Shown here piece after piece: positions 30,411-38,927 of a stretch of 47,033 nucleotides of DNA (within the stretch, counting starts at the first letter, position 1; each line of letters opens with the position of its first letter). The position numbers and the translations under genes are program-made. The stretch lies in assembly GCA_036756705.1 (NCBI GenBank), contig DAIOKN010000016.1, forward strand, positions 1-47,033, in the 5' to 3' direction. Source of the stretch: Caproicibacter sp002399225. GTDB lineage: Bacteria > Bacillota > Clostridia > Oscillospirales > Acutalibacteraceae. Below the pieces are notes generated by a model. That model was not told the DNA's origin. It ran no database searches and saw only the letters and a list, made by a program, of their open reading frames with translations.

Positions 30411-31586
30411 ATGCAATTACGATTGGATACTCAGATTTTATACCAGGGAACAGAACCGTGCAGCAATATCCGCAACCCGGAGGTCCCGCCCATTTACCCA
30501 AGCACGGCGTATATTCTGGATGACATGGAGGATTATGACTTCGCGAACAAGGGCGGCCGTTACTACTACAACCGGACGGCTAATCCGAACCGAGACGGAC
30601 TTGGAACGGCGATTTCCTACCTGGAACACGGAGAAAGCACTTTGATTTGCTCCTCCGGAATGGCGGCCATTTCAACGGCCCTTCTGGGGCTGCTCCATCA
30701 GGGAGATCATATCTTGATGAACAAAGCTGTCTACGGTGAAACCATCGAGCTGGCTAATCACATTCTGACAAAATTCGGCATTCAAGTCACATTTGCGGAT
30801 TTTACAGACCTTGAAGAAGTAAAGCGAGAAATCCTCCCCAATACGAAGCTGCTTTATACGGAGATTATCTCAAATCCTTTAACTTTGGTGGTCGATTTGG
30901 ATGAGATCAGTAAAATTGCTACTGAAAAGGGAATTCTGACAGTGGTTGACAGCACCTTTACTACCCCCATTCTGTTCCGTCCGCTGGAACATGGTGCCGA
31001 CATTGTTATCCACAGTCTGACGAAGTATTTCGGTGGGCACAGCGATATTACGGGCGGTTCCGTCACCGCTTCGGAAAAGCTTATCCGGCAGATTCGGCCT
31101 CAGTATCTACTCCTTGGGTGCTGCATGGATCCGGGAACGGCTTGGCTGACGCTGCGTAGCATCAAGACGATGGCCATGCGCGTGCGCAAGCAGAATGAGA
31201 ATGCTTCCGCACTGGCAAAAGCACTCAGTGCTGATCCGCATGTCAGCGCGGTTTATCATCCCAGTCTGAAGAGCCATCCGCAGCATACACTTGCAAGCAG
31301 AATTTTTGACGGCGGCTATGGAGCTATGATGAGCTTTCAGGTAGAAGATTCTCACGAAAAAGTCAATTCGTTTATGCATCGGTTAAAAATTGTCAAATAT
31401 CTTGGCACCTTGGGCGGAATTCGTACCACTTACACTCACCCTTTGACGGCTTTCCGCAATGACTTTACAGAGCAGGAGCTTGAGAAAATGGGCATGAGCG
31501 AAGGTCTTATCCGTATTTCGACAGGTGCGGAAGATATTCGGGATCTCGTCACCGACTTCACGCAGGCATTAAAAGCATTCGACTGA
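30411..31586 (+). CDS. PLP-dependent trans-sulfuration family enzyme (methionine gamma-lyase / cystathionine lyase-like)
   Basis: A 391-aa fold-type I PLP enzyme of the Cys/Met metabolism family. It shows YNRTANPNRDGL, the cofactor-cradling SSGMAAISTAL region (about 80-90), VDSTFTTPIL and the Schiff-base Lys in HSLTKYFGGHSD (about residue 205). Relatives cleave or form C-S bonds: cystathionine gamma-synthase, cystathionine lyases, methionine gamma-lyase. The neighbouring sodium/amino-acid symporter and inducible MerR promoter favour a catabolic lyase for an imported sulfur amino acid, but the substrate cannot be fixed from motifs alone. AGGAGG precedes the ATG. Confidence 0.88.
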   Translation: MQLRLDTQILYQGTEPCSNIRNPEVPPIYPSTAYILDDMEDYDFANKGGRYYYNRTANPNRDGLGTAISYLEHGESTLICSSGMAAISTALLGLLHQGDHILMNKAVYGETIELANHILTKFGIQVTFADFTDLEEVKREILPNTKLLYTEIISNPLTLVVDLDEISKIATEKGILTVVDSTFTTPILFRPLEHGADIVIHSLTKYFGGHSDITGGSVTASEKLIRQIRPQYLLLGCCMDPGTAWLTLRSIKTMAMRVRKQNENASALAKALSADPHVSAVYHPSLKSHPQHTLASRIFDGGYGAMMSFQVEDSHEKVNSFMHRLKIVKYLGTLGGIRTTYTHPLTAFRNDFTEQELEKMGMSEGLIRISTGAEDIRDLVTDFTQALKAFD

Positions 31587-31636
31587 ATTTGAAACTCTGA
31601 ATGAAAAAGCAAACTATATAAGAGGAGAGGAATTGT

Positions 31637-33073
31637 ATGGATGTGTTCTCCAGTTTCCTCACGAATGTTGCGGATTTCATGTGGGGAACCCCAATGACCA
31701 TTGCCCTGATTGGCACGGGCCTTTTTCTGACGATAAAGTTTAAATTCCGGTACATTACGAAAATAGGCTTCCATTTTAAAAATACTTATGGAAAAATGTT
31801 TTCAAAGGGTGAAGGTGAAGGCAGCGTTTCCAGTTTTGCGGCAGCCTGCACAGCAATGGCCAACACCATCGGTGTCGGCAACATCGGTGGTGTGGCGACG
31901 GCTATCACCATGGGTGGGCCCGGCGCAATTTTCTGGATGTGGATCTCCGCTTTACTCGGAATGTCCACCAAAGCCTGTGAAATTATCCTGGGTCAGCGCT
32001 ACCGCGTTAAGTATAGCAAATCCATGGACGAATATCTCTGCGACCGGTCTTTTGTCATGAAAAATGCTTTTGGCTGGAAAAAAGGCGCGATTGTGCTGGC
32101 AGTATTTGTCTTCATGCTGGGGCCATGGACGAATGCGGTGCAGACGCAGGCTGTCACCGCGTCTCTGAAGGAAGCATTCGGGGTAAATCCCACCATCGCG
32201 GCGATTGTGATCGGCGTAACATGCCTGGCAACGATTGCGGGCGGATTAAAGACGATTTCTTCAACCATGGAAAAAGTGGTTCCTTTTATGGCTGCGGTTT
32301 ATATTCTGGCCGGACTTGGGATCATGGCTTTTAACATCACGAAAGTTCCTGCTGCGTTTTGCCTGATTTTCAAGAGTGCGTTCACCCCAATCGCCGGGGT
32401 GGGGGGATTTGCCGGGGCAACCGTCCGCGAAGCGATGCGCTACGGGATTGCCAGAGGGCTATATTCCAATGATGCCGGCACCGGCTATGCCATTATCGCC
32501 CATGCCTCCGCGCAGACGGACCACCCAGTGCGTCAATCTTCCTGGGGATGGGGCGAGGTGTTCCTGGACACTATCGTGGTTTGCACGGTTACGGCGCTTT
32601 CTATCATTTTGACGGGCAGCTATGTAAAGTATTCCAGTGTCACCAGCGCTCAGTTGACAACTATCGCATTCCGTGAAGTATACGGCGGCGTTGGCAGCGC
32701 ATTTATGGCCTGCGCAATTTCGGTGTTTGCCTGGACGACGATTGTTGGTATGTATTATAGCTGTGCAAAGTCGGTCAATTATGCGTTCGGAGATACTCTG
32801 TGGAACAAAAGAGTCACTCCGTTTTATATGATTTATTTTCTTTTGCCAGCGGTTGCTTTTTTCAAGGTGGATGCCACCGCGCTGTGGGCAGCGACAGATA
32901 TTCTCAGCGCCTGCTATGTGATCGTCACGCTGATTTTTATTTATGGCAAGCACAAGGAGATTTTCCGGCTGTTCAACGACTTTTGGGATCGGTTCCTTCC
33001 TGCTTTAAAACGAGGGGAGAAGCCCGCAAAAGTGTCTTATGAAACGGTGGAGCAAAAAAAGTCACCAGTATAA
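31637..33073 (+). CDS. AGCS-family sodium:alanine/amino-acid symporter
   Basis: A 478-aa membrane protein with about 10-11 helices. The family hallmarks are clear: the N-terminal FMWGTPMTIALIGTGLFLTI, GEGEGSVSSFAAACTAMANTI-type motif after the second helix (positions about 56-76), and GNIGGVATAITMGGPGAIFWMW. AGCS carriers import small neutral amino acids with sodium. It lies 50 bases after the PLP lyase with its own GGAGAGGA ribosome site, and a strong terminator follows. Uptake of the lyase substrate is the likely role. Confidence 0.92.
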   Translation: MDVFSSFLTNVADFMWGTPMTIALIGTGLFLTIKFKFRYITKIGFHFKNTYGKMFSKGEGEGSVSSFAAACTAMANTIGVGNIGGVATAITMGGPGAIFWMWISALLGMSTKACEIILGQRYRVKYSKSMDEYLCDRSFVMKNAFGWKKGAIVLAVFVFMLGPWTNAVQTQAVTASLKEAFGVNPTIAAIVIGVTCLATIAGGLKTISSTMEKVVPFMAAVYILAGLGIMAFNITKVPAAFCLIFKSAFTPIAGVGGFAGATVREAMRYGIARGLYSNDAGTGYAIIAHASAQTDHPVRQSSWGWGEVFLDTIVVCTVTALSIILTGSYVKYSSVTSAQLTTIAFREVYGGVGSAFMACAISVFAWTTIVGMYYSCAKSVNYAFGDTLWNKRVTPFYMIYFLLPAVAFFKVDATALWAATDILSACYVIVTLIFIYGKHKEIFRLFNDFWDRFLPALKRGEKPAKVSYETVEQKKSPV

Positions 33074-33098
33074 ATTTAAAAATGTTTTTAGAAATCAG

Positions 33099-33135
33099 GC
33101 GCCGCGGATGATTTTAATTCATCCGCGGCGCGTTT
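33099..33135. terminator. 13-bp GC-rich terminator between convergent units
   Basis: Arms 33099-33111 (GCGCCGCGGATGA) and 33119-33131 pair perfectly around TTTTAAT and are followed by GTTTTC. It ends the MerR-lyase-symporter unit and may also serve the leftward fetAB unit. Confidence 0.85.
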
Positions 33136-33165
33136 TCAAAAGGCCATACAAATTTAAAAACAATT

Positions 33166-33924
33166 TCAGACCAGCTGTTTCCGCTCGTTAAAAAATCCCC
33201 GGTAAGCGAGAAAACAAGCCAGAAAAGAAGAAATTGCAGTGGTGGAAAGCATCATAAATGTCACCATGATCTGGTAGCGGATGGCCATCAGCGGAGAGGT
33301 CCCGGCCAGGATCAGTCCTGTCATCATGCCGGGGAGCGAAACAATTCCCAAAGTCTTTGTGGAATCGATCGTCGGCACCATCCCGGTGCGGATGGAATCC
33401 CGCAGGATTTCGATGGAAGACGCTAGAATATCCGCGCCCAAGGCAAGTTTTTCCTCCACTTCGCTCCTTTTACTTTTAAAATCGGCGGAAAGCTGCCTGT
33501 AACACAGACCGATGGCTACCATGGCGTTGCTGATGAGCATTCCGCCGATCGGGATCACCTGGTTTGCCTTATATTGGATGGCACCGGACAGGATTAGAAC
33601 GGACATCGTAATACCCGTCCCAATCAAAATAGCAAAAAAGGAAATAGGGATTCCGTTTTGAATATCTTTTCCCCGCTTGGCTGTATTGTAGGCCGCGTTA
33701 AAGGTCATCAAAAGAAGAATCAGCGTTGTGACGGCCGGGTTTTGCAGCCCGAAAACGTATTCTAGGATGTAACCGACGGCAAAGAGCTGAATCACCGCCC
33801 GGACCACGCTGATGAGAGTCTCTTTTTCCAGCTTTAACTTTTGAAAATAGGAAAACAACAGGGAAACCAGCACCAGAGAAGATGCCAGCAGCAGAGAAGT
33901 GTTGCTGATATGGGCTCCGCTCAT
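33166..33924 (-). CDS. fetB: FetB/YbbM-family (UPF0014) ABC transporter permease
   Basis: A 252-aa membrane protein with about seven helices and the UPF0014 landmarks RAVIQLFAVGYILEYVF, MTFNAAYNTAKRG and a conserved VSLPGMMTGLILAGTSP loop. E. coli FetB, with FetA, is reported to export iron and improve resistance to oxidative stress. ATG 33924 is chosen because GGAGG lies seven bases before it and the gene then overlaps fetA by 4 bases. The longer frame would run far into fetA. Iron export is inferred from the family. Confidence 0.88.
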   Translation of the reverse strand: MSGAHISNTSLLLASSLVLVSLLFSYFQKLKLEKETLISVVRAVIQLFAVGYILEYVFGLQNPAVTTLILLLMTFNAAYNTAKRGKDIQNGIPISFFAILIGTGITMSVLILSGAIQYKANQVIPIGGMLISNAMVAIGLCYRQLSADFKSKRSEVEEKLALGADILASSIEILRDSIRTGMVPTIDSTKTLGIVSLPGMMTGLILAGTSPLMAIRYQIMVTFMMLSTTAISSFLACFLAYRGFFNERKQLV

Positions 33925-34577
33925 TGAATCGCCTCCAGGGACTTTAACCGACCGTTTTCTATCGTCAGCAGCTGATTGGCGTATTTCCGGCTCTGGGCTT
34001 CGCTGTGGGTTACCCACAGGACCGTGACGCCCCTCCGGTTCCAGTTTAAAATCGCTTTTTCAACCAAACCGGTATTTTCTGCATCGAGGGCGGAGGTGAC
34101 CTCGTCCAGCAACAAGATATCCGGTTTGAAGAGCATGGTCCGGGTAAGAGCGATCCTCTGCTTTTCTCCGCCGGACAAATTTTTAACTTCCTGATGAATG
34201 CAGCTTTTGTCCAGATTGAAATCGGACAAAAGAGCGGCAATTCGGCCGGTATCTGTTTTCTGATTCCGGATCCGGTAGGGGAAGGAGAGATTGTCTTCGA
34301 CAGTAGTTCCCCAGAGGATCGGTTCCTGAAAGCAGTAACTGATTTTTTTCCGCAGTTCTGTCGGGGGCTCTTCTAAAATATTTTTGCCGTTAAAGAAAAT
34401 GGCGCCTTCGGTCGGACTGATCAGATTGCAGCAGAGGCGCAAAAATGTGCTTTTCCCGCTTCCGGAAGAACCGACGATGGAAACATAATCCCCCGCTTCA
34501 AATGAAACGGAAAGATTTTTCAGAATCGTTTTTCCACCGTGCGTATATGATACGTTTTGAAATTCCAACTGTGACAA
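33921..34577 (-). CDS. fetA: FetA/YbbL-like ABC transporter ATPase
   Basis: A 218-aa ATPase with Walker A GSSGSGKST (about 37-45), Q-loop CFQEP, signature LSGGEKQRI and Walker B ILLLDEVTSALD. It partners the UPF0014 permease that follows. The start is TTG at 34577 after a GAAGGG ribosome site. It begins 39 bases after the mnmA stop codon, so it may be the third gene of a nifS-mnmA-fetA-fetB transcript, joining iron handling with Fe-S/thiolation chemistry. Confidence 0.88.
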   Translation of the reverse strand: MSQLEFQNVSYTHGGKTILKNLSVSFEAGDYVSIVGSSGSGKSTFLRLCCNLISPTEGAIFFNGKNILEEPPTELRKKISYCFQEPILWGTTVEDNLSFPYRIRNQKTDTGRIAALLSDFNLDKSCIHQEVKNLSGGEKQRIALTRTMLFKPDILLLDEVTSALDAENTGLVEKAILNWNRRGVTVLWVTHSEAQSRKYANQLLTIENGRLKSLEAIQ

Positions 34578-34616
34578 AGCCCTTCACACCTCAAATCACC
34601 GGCTCAATTTTAAGTT

Positions 34617-35714
34617 TCAAATTTCCGCTTGGGAGTTCGAAGCGGAAAGGATGGTGGCACCGCCGACCACCGTGTCGCCGCGGTACAGCACGACTGCCTG
34701 GCCGGGGGTGACTGCCCGCTGCGGCTCTTCAAAATCCACCCTGATTTTTCCGCCGCCCAGCGCAGTCACCGCCGCCGCCCGTTCTTTCTGGCGGTACCGG
34801 GTCCGCGCCGTGACGCGGAGCGGTGCTTCCAAGGAAGGGTAGGCAATCAGGTTGAATCCGTCCGCAGTAAGGGAAGAAGAATACAAATCCCGCTCCGTGC
34901 TGAGCGTCACGGTGTTTTCCGCAACGGATTTTTCCCTGACATACAGCGGTTCTCCGGCGGAAATCCCAAGCCCCTTCCGCTGCCCGATAGTGTAGTGGAT
35001 CAGCCCCCGGTGCGTCCCAAGGACTTTTCCGTCCTTGCTGAGAAAGTTGCCGCTTGGATAGTGTTTTCCGGTATACCGCTGAATAAACGCGGCGTAATCG
35101 CCGTCCGGCACAAAGCAGATATCCTGGCTGTCGTGCTTGTGCGCGTTCAGAAATCCCTGCTTTTCCGCGATTGCACGGACTTCCGTTTTCCGCAGTTCCC
35201 CAAGAGGGAATAAGGTATGAGCAAGCTGCTTCTGCGTCAGGGAATAAAGCACATAGCTTTGATCTTTGCTTTCGTCCAGAGCCTTTTTCAGCAGATACCG
35301 CCCTGAGGATTCCTCTCGCTCAATGCGTGCATAGTGACCGGTCGCGATGAAATCACAGTCCAGTTCCCGGGCGCGGTGAAAAAGCTTTTCAAATTTTAGA
35401 TAGCGGTTACATTCGATGCAGGGGTTCGGCGTAGCGCCGCTTTCATAGGCGGCGATAAAGCGCCGGATGACTTTTTCCTCAAAGTCCGCCGTGAAGTTAA
35501 AAACATGATAGGGAATGCCGATGCGGTGAGCAACGCTCCGCGCGTCCTCAATATCATCCAGGCTGCAGCAGGTATTGGTCCTCTTTTGCCCGGCAATCTC
35601 GTTTTCATACAGCTTCATGGTTACGCCGATACAATCATATCCCTGCTGTTTCAGCAGGAAAGCGGCGACGCTGGAATCAACTCCGCCGCTCATGGCAACC
35701 AGAACGCGTTTCAT
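34617..35714 (-). CDS. mnmA: tRNA-specific 2-thiouridylase MnmA
   Basis: A 365-aa enzyme that makes 2-thiouridine at the wobble position of tRNAs for Glu, Gln and Lys. The N-terminal PP-loop SGGVDSS (about 9-15) binds ATP. The two catalytic Cys are in PNPCIECN (about 98-105) and DICFVPDGDY (about 199). Central and C-terminal beta-barrel domains follow. The start overlaps the desulfurase stop by 4 bases, which fits direct sulfur delivery from that enzyme. Confidence 0.96.
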   Translation of the reverse strand: MKRVLVAMSGGVDSSVAAFLLKQQGYDCIGVTMKLYENEIAGQKRTNTCCSLDDIEDARSVAHRIGIPYHVFNFTADFEEKVIRRFIAAYESGATPNPCIECNRYLKFEKLFHRARELDCDFIATGHYARIEREESSGRYLLKKALDESKDQSYVLYSLTQKQLAHTLFPLGELRKTEVRAIAEKQGFLNAHKHDSQDICFVPDGDYAAFIQRYTGKHYPSGNFLSKDGKVLGTHRGLIHYTIGQRKGLGISAGEPLYVREKSVAENTVTLSTERDLYSSSLTADGFNLIAYPSLEAPLRVTARTRYRQKERAAAVTALGGGKIRVDFEEPQRAVTPGQAVVLYRGDTVVGGATILSASNSQAEI

Positions 35715-36862
35715 GGATTTTCCTCCTTTCGCAGTCTGGATACGGCGGAGGATACGGCGGAGAGAATCCGCTCGATTTCCTCCGGCGTGTTGGTTTCGCT
35801 GAGCGACAGGCGCAGCGATCCGCGCGCGAGCCGATCCGGCACGCCCATGCTGCGGAGCACATGGCTTGGCTCCAGCGCACCGGCGGAACAGGCGGAACCG
35901 GCGGAAGCACTGATTCCGGCGGAATCCAGCAGAAAAAGCAGCGCCTCGGATTCAACCCGCTCGAAGCAGCAGTTTACAATTCCCGGCAGCCGGTGCGTGC
36001 GGTTCCCGACCGGGTGCGCGCCGTCAATTCGTTCCAGCCCGGAAAGCAGCTGCTCGCGCAGCCGGGAAACGTAGGCCGCATTTTCCGCAAGCCTGCCGCA
36101 GCTTTCAGACAGCGCGGCTGCCATTCCGACAATCCCCGGCACGTTTTCCGTGCCGGCCCGGGCACCCCGTTCCTGCCCTCCGCCGCGGATCAGGGAAACG
36201 GGCGGGAGATCTCTGCAAAGATAGAGTGCGCCGACCCCTTTCGGACCATGAAACTTGTGTGCCGACAGGGAGAGCAGGTCGATATTCATAGCCGCCGTGT
36301 CAATCGGAATATGCCCCGCCGCCTGCACCGCATCCGTGTGGAAAAAAACGCCGCGCCGGCGGCAGAGCTTTCCGACTTCCGTAATCGGCTGGATGGTTCC
36401 CACTTCATTGTTGGCTATCATGAGACTGACCAGACATGTTTCGGTTCGGATCGCCGATTCAACCTGTTCTGCTTGGATCATTCCGTCGGAGGATGGGGCG
36501 AGAAGGGTTACCTCAAACCCATTTTTCTGAAGAAACGCCAGGGTGCGCAGAACCGCGGGATGTTCGAATGCGGAGGAGACCAGATGACGGCGCCCGTGAG
36601 CCGCGCCCCAGACGGCGGCCGAAAGCAGGGCCTGGTTGTCCGCTTCGCTGCCGCCGGAAGTGAAATAGAGGTCCCTTGCCCTGCAGTTCAGCAGACGGGC
36701 CATGGCCTCTCTGGCAGAAAGCAGCGCTTCGGATGCCTGCGCACCGTCTGCGTGGGCGCTGGAAGGATTGCCGAACCGATCCGTAAGGAAAGGCATCATG
36801 GCATCCAGCGCTGTTTTGCTGAGCTTTGTCGTTGCCGCATTGTCGGCGTAAATTCTGGTCAT
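35711..36862 (-). CDS. Cysteine desulfurase (NifS/IscS family)
   Basis: A 383-aa PLP enzyme that removes sulfur from cysteine as a persulfide. Landmarks are the opening YADNAATT, SGGSEADNQAL, the PLP-binding His/Asp region, the Schiff-base Lys in LSAHKFHGPKG (about 205) and the persulfide Cys in SAGSACSAG (about 327), followed by SHVL. Translational coupling to mnmA suggests it supplies sulfur for tRNA thiolation. No iscU or iscR is adjacent. GGAAGT precedes the ATG. A promoter and a terminator-containing leader lie upstream. Confidence 0.94.
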   Translation of the reverse strand: MTRIYADNAATTKLSKTALDAMMPFLTDRFGNPSSAHADGAQASEALLSAREAMARLLNCRARDLYFTSGGSEADNQALLSAAVWGAAHGRRHLVSSAFEHPAVLRTLAFLQKNGFEVTLLAPSSDGMIQAEQVESAIRTETCLVSLMIANNEVGTIQPITEVGKLCRRRGVFFHTDAVQAAGHIPIDTAAMNIDLLSLSAHKFHGPKGVGALYLCRDLPPVSLIRGGGQERGARAGTENVPGIVGMAAALSESCGRLAENAAYVSRLREQLLSGLERIDGAHPVGNRTHRLPGIVNCCFERVESEALLFLLDSAGISASAGSACSAGALEPSHVLRSMGVPDRLARGSLRLSLSETNTPEEIERILSAVSSAVSRLRKEENP

Positions 36863-36902
36863 GCCGGACTTCCTTTCATTAAGGTTTGTATTGCTGAAAA
36901 CA

Positions 36903-36939
36903 AAAAAATACCCGGGACATGCTGCACCTGCCGTCCCGG
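36903..36939 (-). terminator. Intrinsic terminator within the desulfurase leader (attenuator candidate)
   Basis: On the minus strand CCGGGAC and GTCCCGG (36933-36939 and 36912-36918) form a 7-bp stem with a 14-base loop, followed by TATTTTTTTG. It lies between the promoter at 37026-37054 and the start codon at 36862, so unconditional termination would silence the operon. A regulated attenuator is likely. Confidence 0.6.
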
Positions 36940-37025
36940 TTGTAAATTAAAAAATCTTTCTGAGACAGAACTTTTTTATTTTCCGGTGCCTCTGATTCGG
37001 CTGGACCTGGAAATTCTATTTTTTT

Positions 37026-37054
37026 AGTATAGCCTTCTGCATCTCGTTTGTCAA
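37026..37054 (-). promoter_or_regulatory. Strong promoter of the nifS-mnmA operon
   Basis: On the minus strand TTGACA (37049-37054), 17-base spacer and TATACT (37026-37031). The transcript would start near 37018 and carry a leader of about 155 bases containing the terminator at 36903-36939. I do not recognise a named riboswitch or T-box in it. Confidence 0.75.
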
Positions 37055-37087
37055 ATCCATTCTTCGGCGGGTGCAAGCTCCCGCCTT

Positions 37088-37600
37088 TTATGGGGTGCGG
37101 TATGGGATTCCAGCGGGGAAAATCCTGCCGCAGGCAATCTTTTCCCCCGAATTTCCGGAAGGCTGAGTTGTAAAATCATCCGGCGAGGCGTGAATCACCA
37201 CGGTGCGGCCGACCACTTCCCGCACCGTGAACCGATCGGTGAGAAATGCCATGAAAGCATTTCCCCGGTTGCCGAATAAGGGGGGCAGGTCGCCGGCATG
37301 AGCCGGGTGAGGGCAGCCCTTTGGATTGTAGTGCCCGCCGGTGTCTGCGAAAGGATCTTCGCTGGACCCGGAACAGGAGCGGCCCTCATGAATATGGAAC
37401 CCAAAGATATCGGGGGCGCATGGCCCGTCCCCGGTGGGAAGGCCGTGGATCTGCGCGAGGAGCACCACCCCGTCAGGGGTCTGGTAAAATGAGACGGAAC
37501 CGTGTATGCTGGAATAATCCGGGTTTCCGGCAACAATGGCTCTGGCATCCGGCGTCCGCCTCAGAAGATTTTGAAAACGATTTCTTCCAAACTGTGGCAA
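37088..37600 (-). CDS. sodC: Cu/Zn superoxide dismutase-family protein
   Basis: A protein of about 170 aa that dismutates superoxide. Metal ligands of the Cu/Zn family are visible in FGFHIHEGRSC, GGHYNPKGCPHPAHAGDLP and VVIHASPDD, and the Cys pair for the intrasubunit disulfide is present (GRSC and KIACG). There is no signal peptide, unlike most bacterial SodC. An ATG at 37621 is in frame, but the best ribosome site (AGGGAGGTGG) lies inside that reading. TTG 37600, six to nine bases after it, is the likelier start. The gene is leftward, ahead of the nifS promoter. A Cu/Zn enzyme is unusual in an obligate anaerobe. Confidence 0.85.
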   Translation of the reverse strand: MPQFGRNRFQNLLRRTPDARAIVAGNPDYSSIHGSVSFYQTPDGVVLLAQIHGLPTGDGPCAPDIFGFHIHEGRSCSGSSEDPFADTGGHYNPKGCPHPAHAGDLPPLFGNRGNAFMAFLTDRFTVREVVGRTVVIHASPDDFTTQPSGNSGEKIACGRIFPAGIPYRTP

Positions 37601-37878
37601 AAAAACCACCTCCCTAGCCATCCTATGCGAAAGAGAATTAATTGGCGCAGAGCGAATCGGCGTGGAAAATCCTGTATGCTTGGAAAATATCCCCTTTACA
37701 AATGAGAAGAATAGGAAGATAATAAAATTGTTGGGCGGCCGTCTGGCAGAGCTGCTTTTAAACAGTCTTAAGAATGCAAAAGGGAAGGCGGGTATCCCCG
37801 CCGGATTCGGAAAAAGAGTGACGTTCCGTTAATCTTTTCCATTTTGGCAATCTTTTATAGGTTGCAGGAGGCAGAAAA

Positions 37879-38409
37879 ATGAACATATTGGTTATCAGTG
37901 GAAGTCCGCGAAAAAACGGAAACACAGAAATTATGGTGGAAGCGTTTGTAAAAGGGGCGCGTGCAAGCGGAAATACGGTTACGGTCAAGAAGATGAGTGA
38001 ACTTACCGTTGCGCCGTGCAAGGATTGTGAATATTGTTTCAGCCATGACGGCATTTGCACTCAGCATGACGGGATGACTGAAATCCTTGCAGCAGTCGAT
38101 CGGGCGGATATGATGGTGTTCGCTTCTCCAATTTATTGGTTTAATGTAAGCGCGCAGTTAAAAGCGGTCATCGACCGGCTTTATGCCCGCGCCAAAAAGG
38201 GGTTTAACCCGACCTGCGCGGGGCTGCTGCTCGATTCCGGTTCGCCCAATGTTTATGAAGGAGCGATTGCGGCCTATAAAGGGATGCTACATTTTCTCCA
38301 CTGGAGAGACAGGGGCATTGTCACCATCAGCGGAATGGAGTCAAAAGGCTTGATGAGCCGTTCTCCTGATTTGCAGAAAGTGGAAGATTTCGGCAGAAGT
38401 CTTCATTAA
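37879..38409 (+). CDS. Flavodoxin-fold NAD(P)H-dependent FMN oxidoreductase / iron-sulfur flavoprotein-like
   Basis: A 176-aa flavoprotein. The FMN phosphate loop is SGSPRKNGNTE (about 7-17), FASPIYWFNVSAQLKAVIDR contacts the isoalloxazine, and CKDCEYCFSHDGIC (about 48-61) is the Cys-rich loop typical of this branch, where some members bind an Fe-S cluster and others do not. Such proteins reduce quinones, azo compounds or other electron acceptors with reduced pyridine nucleotide or ferredoxin. GCAGGAGGCAG precedes the ATG. It stands alone with a terminator behind it. Confidence 0.85.
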   Translation: MNILVISGSPRKNGNTEIMVEAFVKGARASGNTVTVKKMSELTVAPCKDCEYCFSHDGICTQHDGMTEILAAVDRADMMVFASPIYWFNVSAQLKAVIDRLYARAKKGFNPTCAGLLLDSGSPNVYEGAIAAYKGMLHFLHWRDRGIVTISGMESKGLMSRSPDLQKVEDFGRSLH

Positions 38410-38449
38410 AAGCATCAGCATTTCTTCGCTCTGTCAAGACACGCTCACC

Positions 38450-38478
38450 GGGGCACCTTTTTAAGGCGCCCTTTTTTT
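38450..38478 (+). terminator. Terminator after the flavoprotein gene
   Basis: GGGGCACC and GGCGCCC form an imperfect GC-rich stem followed by seven T residues, 40 bases after the stop codon of the flavoprotein gene. Confidence 0.7.
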
Positions 38479-38782
38479 ATGCAGCTTTTCATTTTCTTAA
38501 TCCAAACTCATGAGAATCACCGCTTATCAGCTGCAAAGAATTGTTTCCGGTACATTTTCACTTCCGTTCATCTGACAGCCGGTTATGGCTTGTGGCATTA
38601 TGACGTCAGTCCCGAAATGGCGGTAGGGGCTGTACCGTGATACAGTTCCTTTGCTAGATAGGACGTTTGTCGTTGTCAAATATAAAATATATAAAAAAGG
38701 AGGCCATGCCATTTGGCATGACCTTTGAGTCCTTTATGCTCTAATAGGATTGAACCCTCAAAAAAGAGTGCACCTCTATAAA
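38479..38782. other. Intergenic region left of the prophage attachment site
   Basis: About 300 bases without a credible gene. A 61-residue frame on the minus strand (38527-38712) has no domain and no good ribosome site. Near 38690-38722 a CATGCC/GGCATG hairpin followed on the minus strand by CTCCTTTTTT looks like an additional leftward terminator. Confidence 0.4.
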
Positions 38783-38787
38783 AAACG

Positions 38788-38818
38788 GGAGTCTTGAATT
38801 TTTCATTCAAAACTCCCT
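38788..38818 (-). terminator. Leftward terminator below the tRNA-Thr remnant
   Basis: GGGAGT-CTTGAA and TTCAA-AACTCCC form a long imperfect stem, and on the minus strand it is followed by GTTTTTTAT. It is placed as the original terminator of the host tRNA gene whose 3' half remains at 38875-38927. Confidence 0.65.
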
Positions 38819-38874
38819 TACCCCGTATAAAGCACCGACTTTATGAGTCATGCATTCTATACTAGGTAATGTTT

Positions 38875-38927
38875 TGGAGCTGCTAACGCGATTCGAACGC
38901 GTGACCTCGTCCTTACCAAGGATAAAC
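38875..38927 (-). pseudogene. 3' half of a tRNA-Thr(GGU) gene: prophage attachment-site remnant
   Basis: Read on the minus strand it contains the anticodon loop TTGGTAA (anticodon GGU), most of the anticodon stem, the T-arm ACGCG-TTCGAAT-CGCGT, the 3' acceptor strand TAGCAGC, discriminator T and CCA. The D-arm and the 5' acceptor strand (expected GCTGCTA) are missing and replaced by unrelated sequence next to the integrase gene. This is the standard product of integration into the 3' end of a tRNA gene, where the phage-borne copy repairs the tRNA at the other end. Confidence 0.8.

Noticed and set aside
38527..38712. 61-codon minus-strand frame left of the attachment site
   Set aside because: No domain, poor start context and overlap with terminator-like structures.
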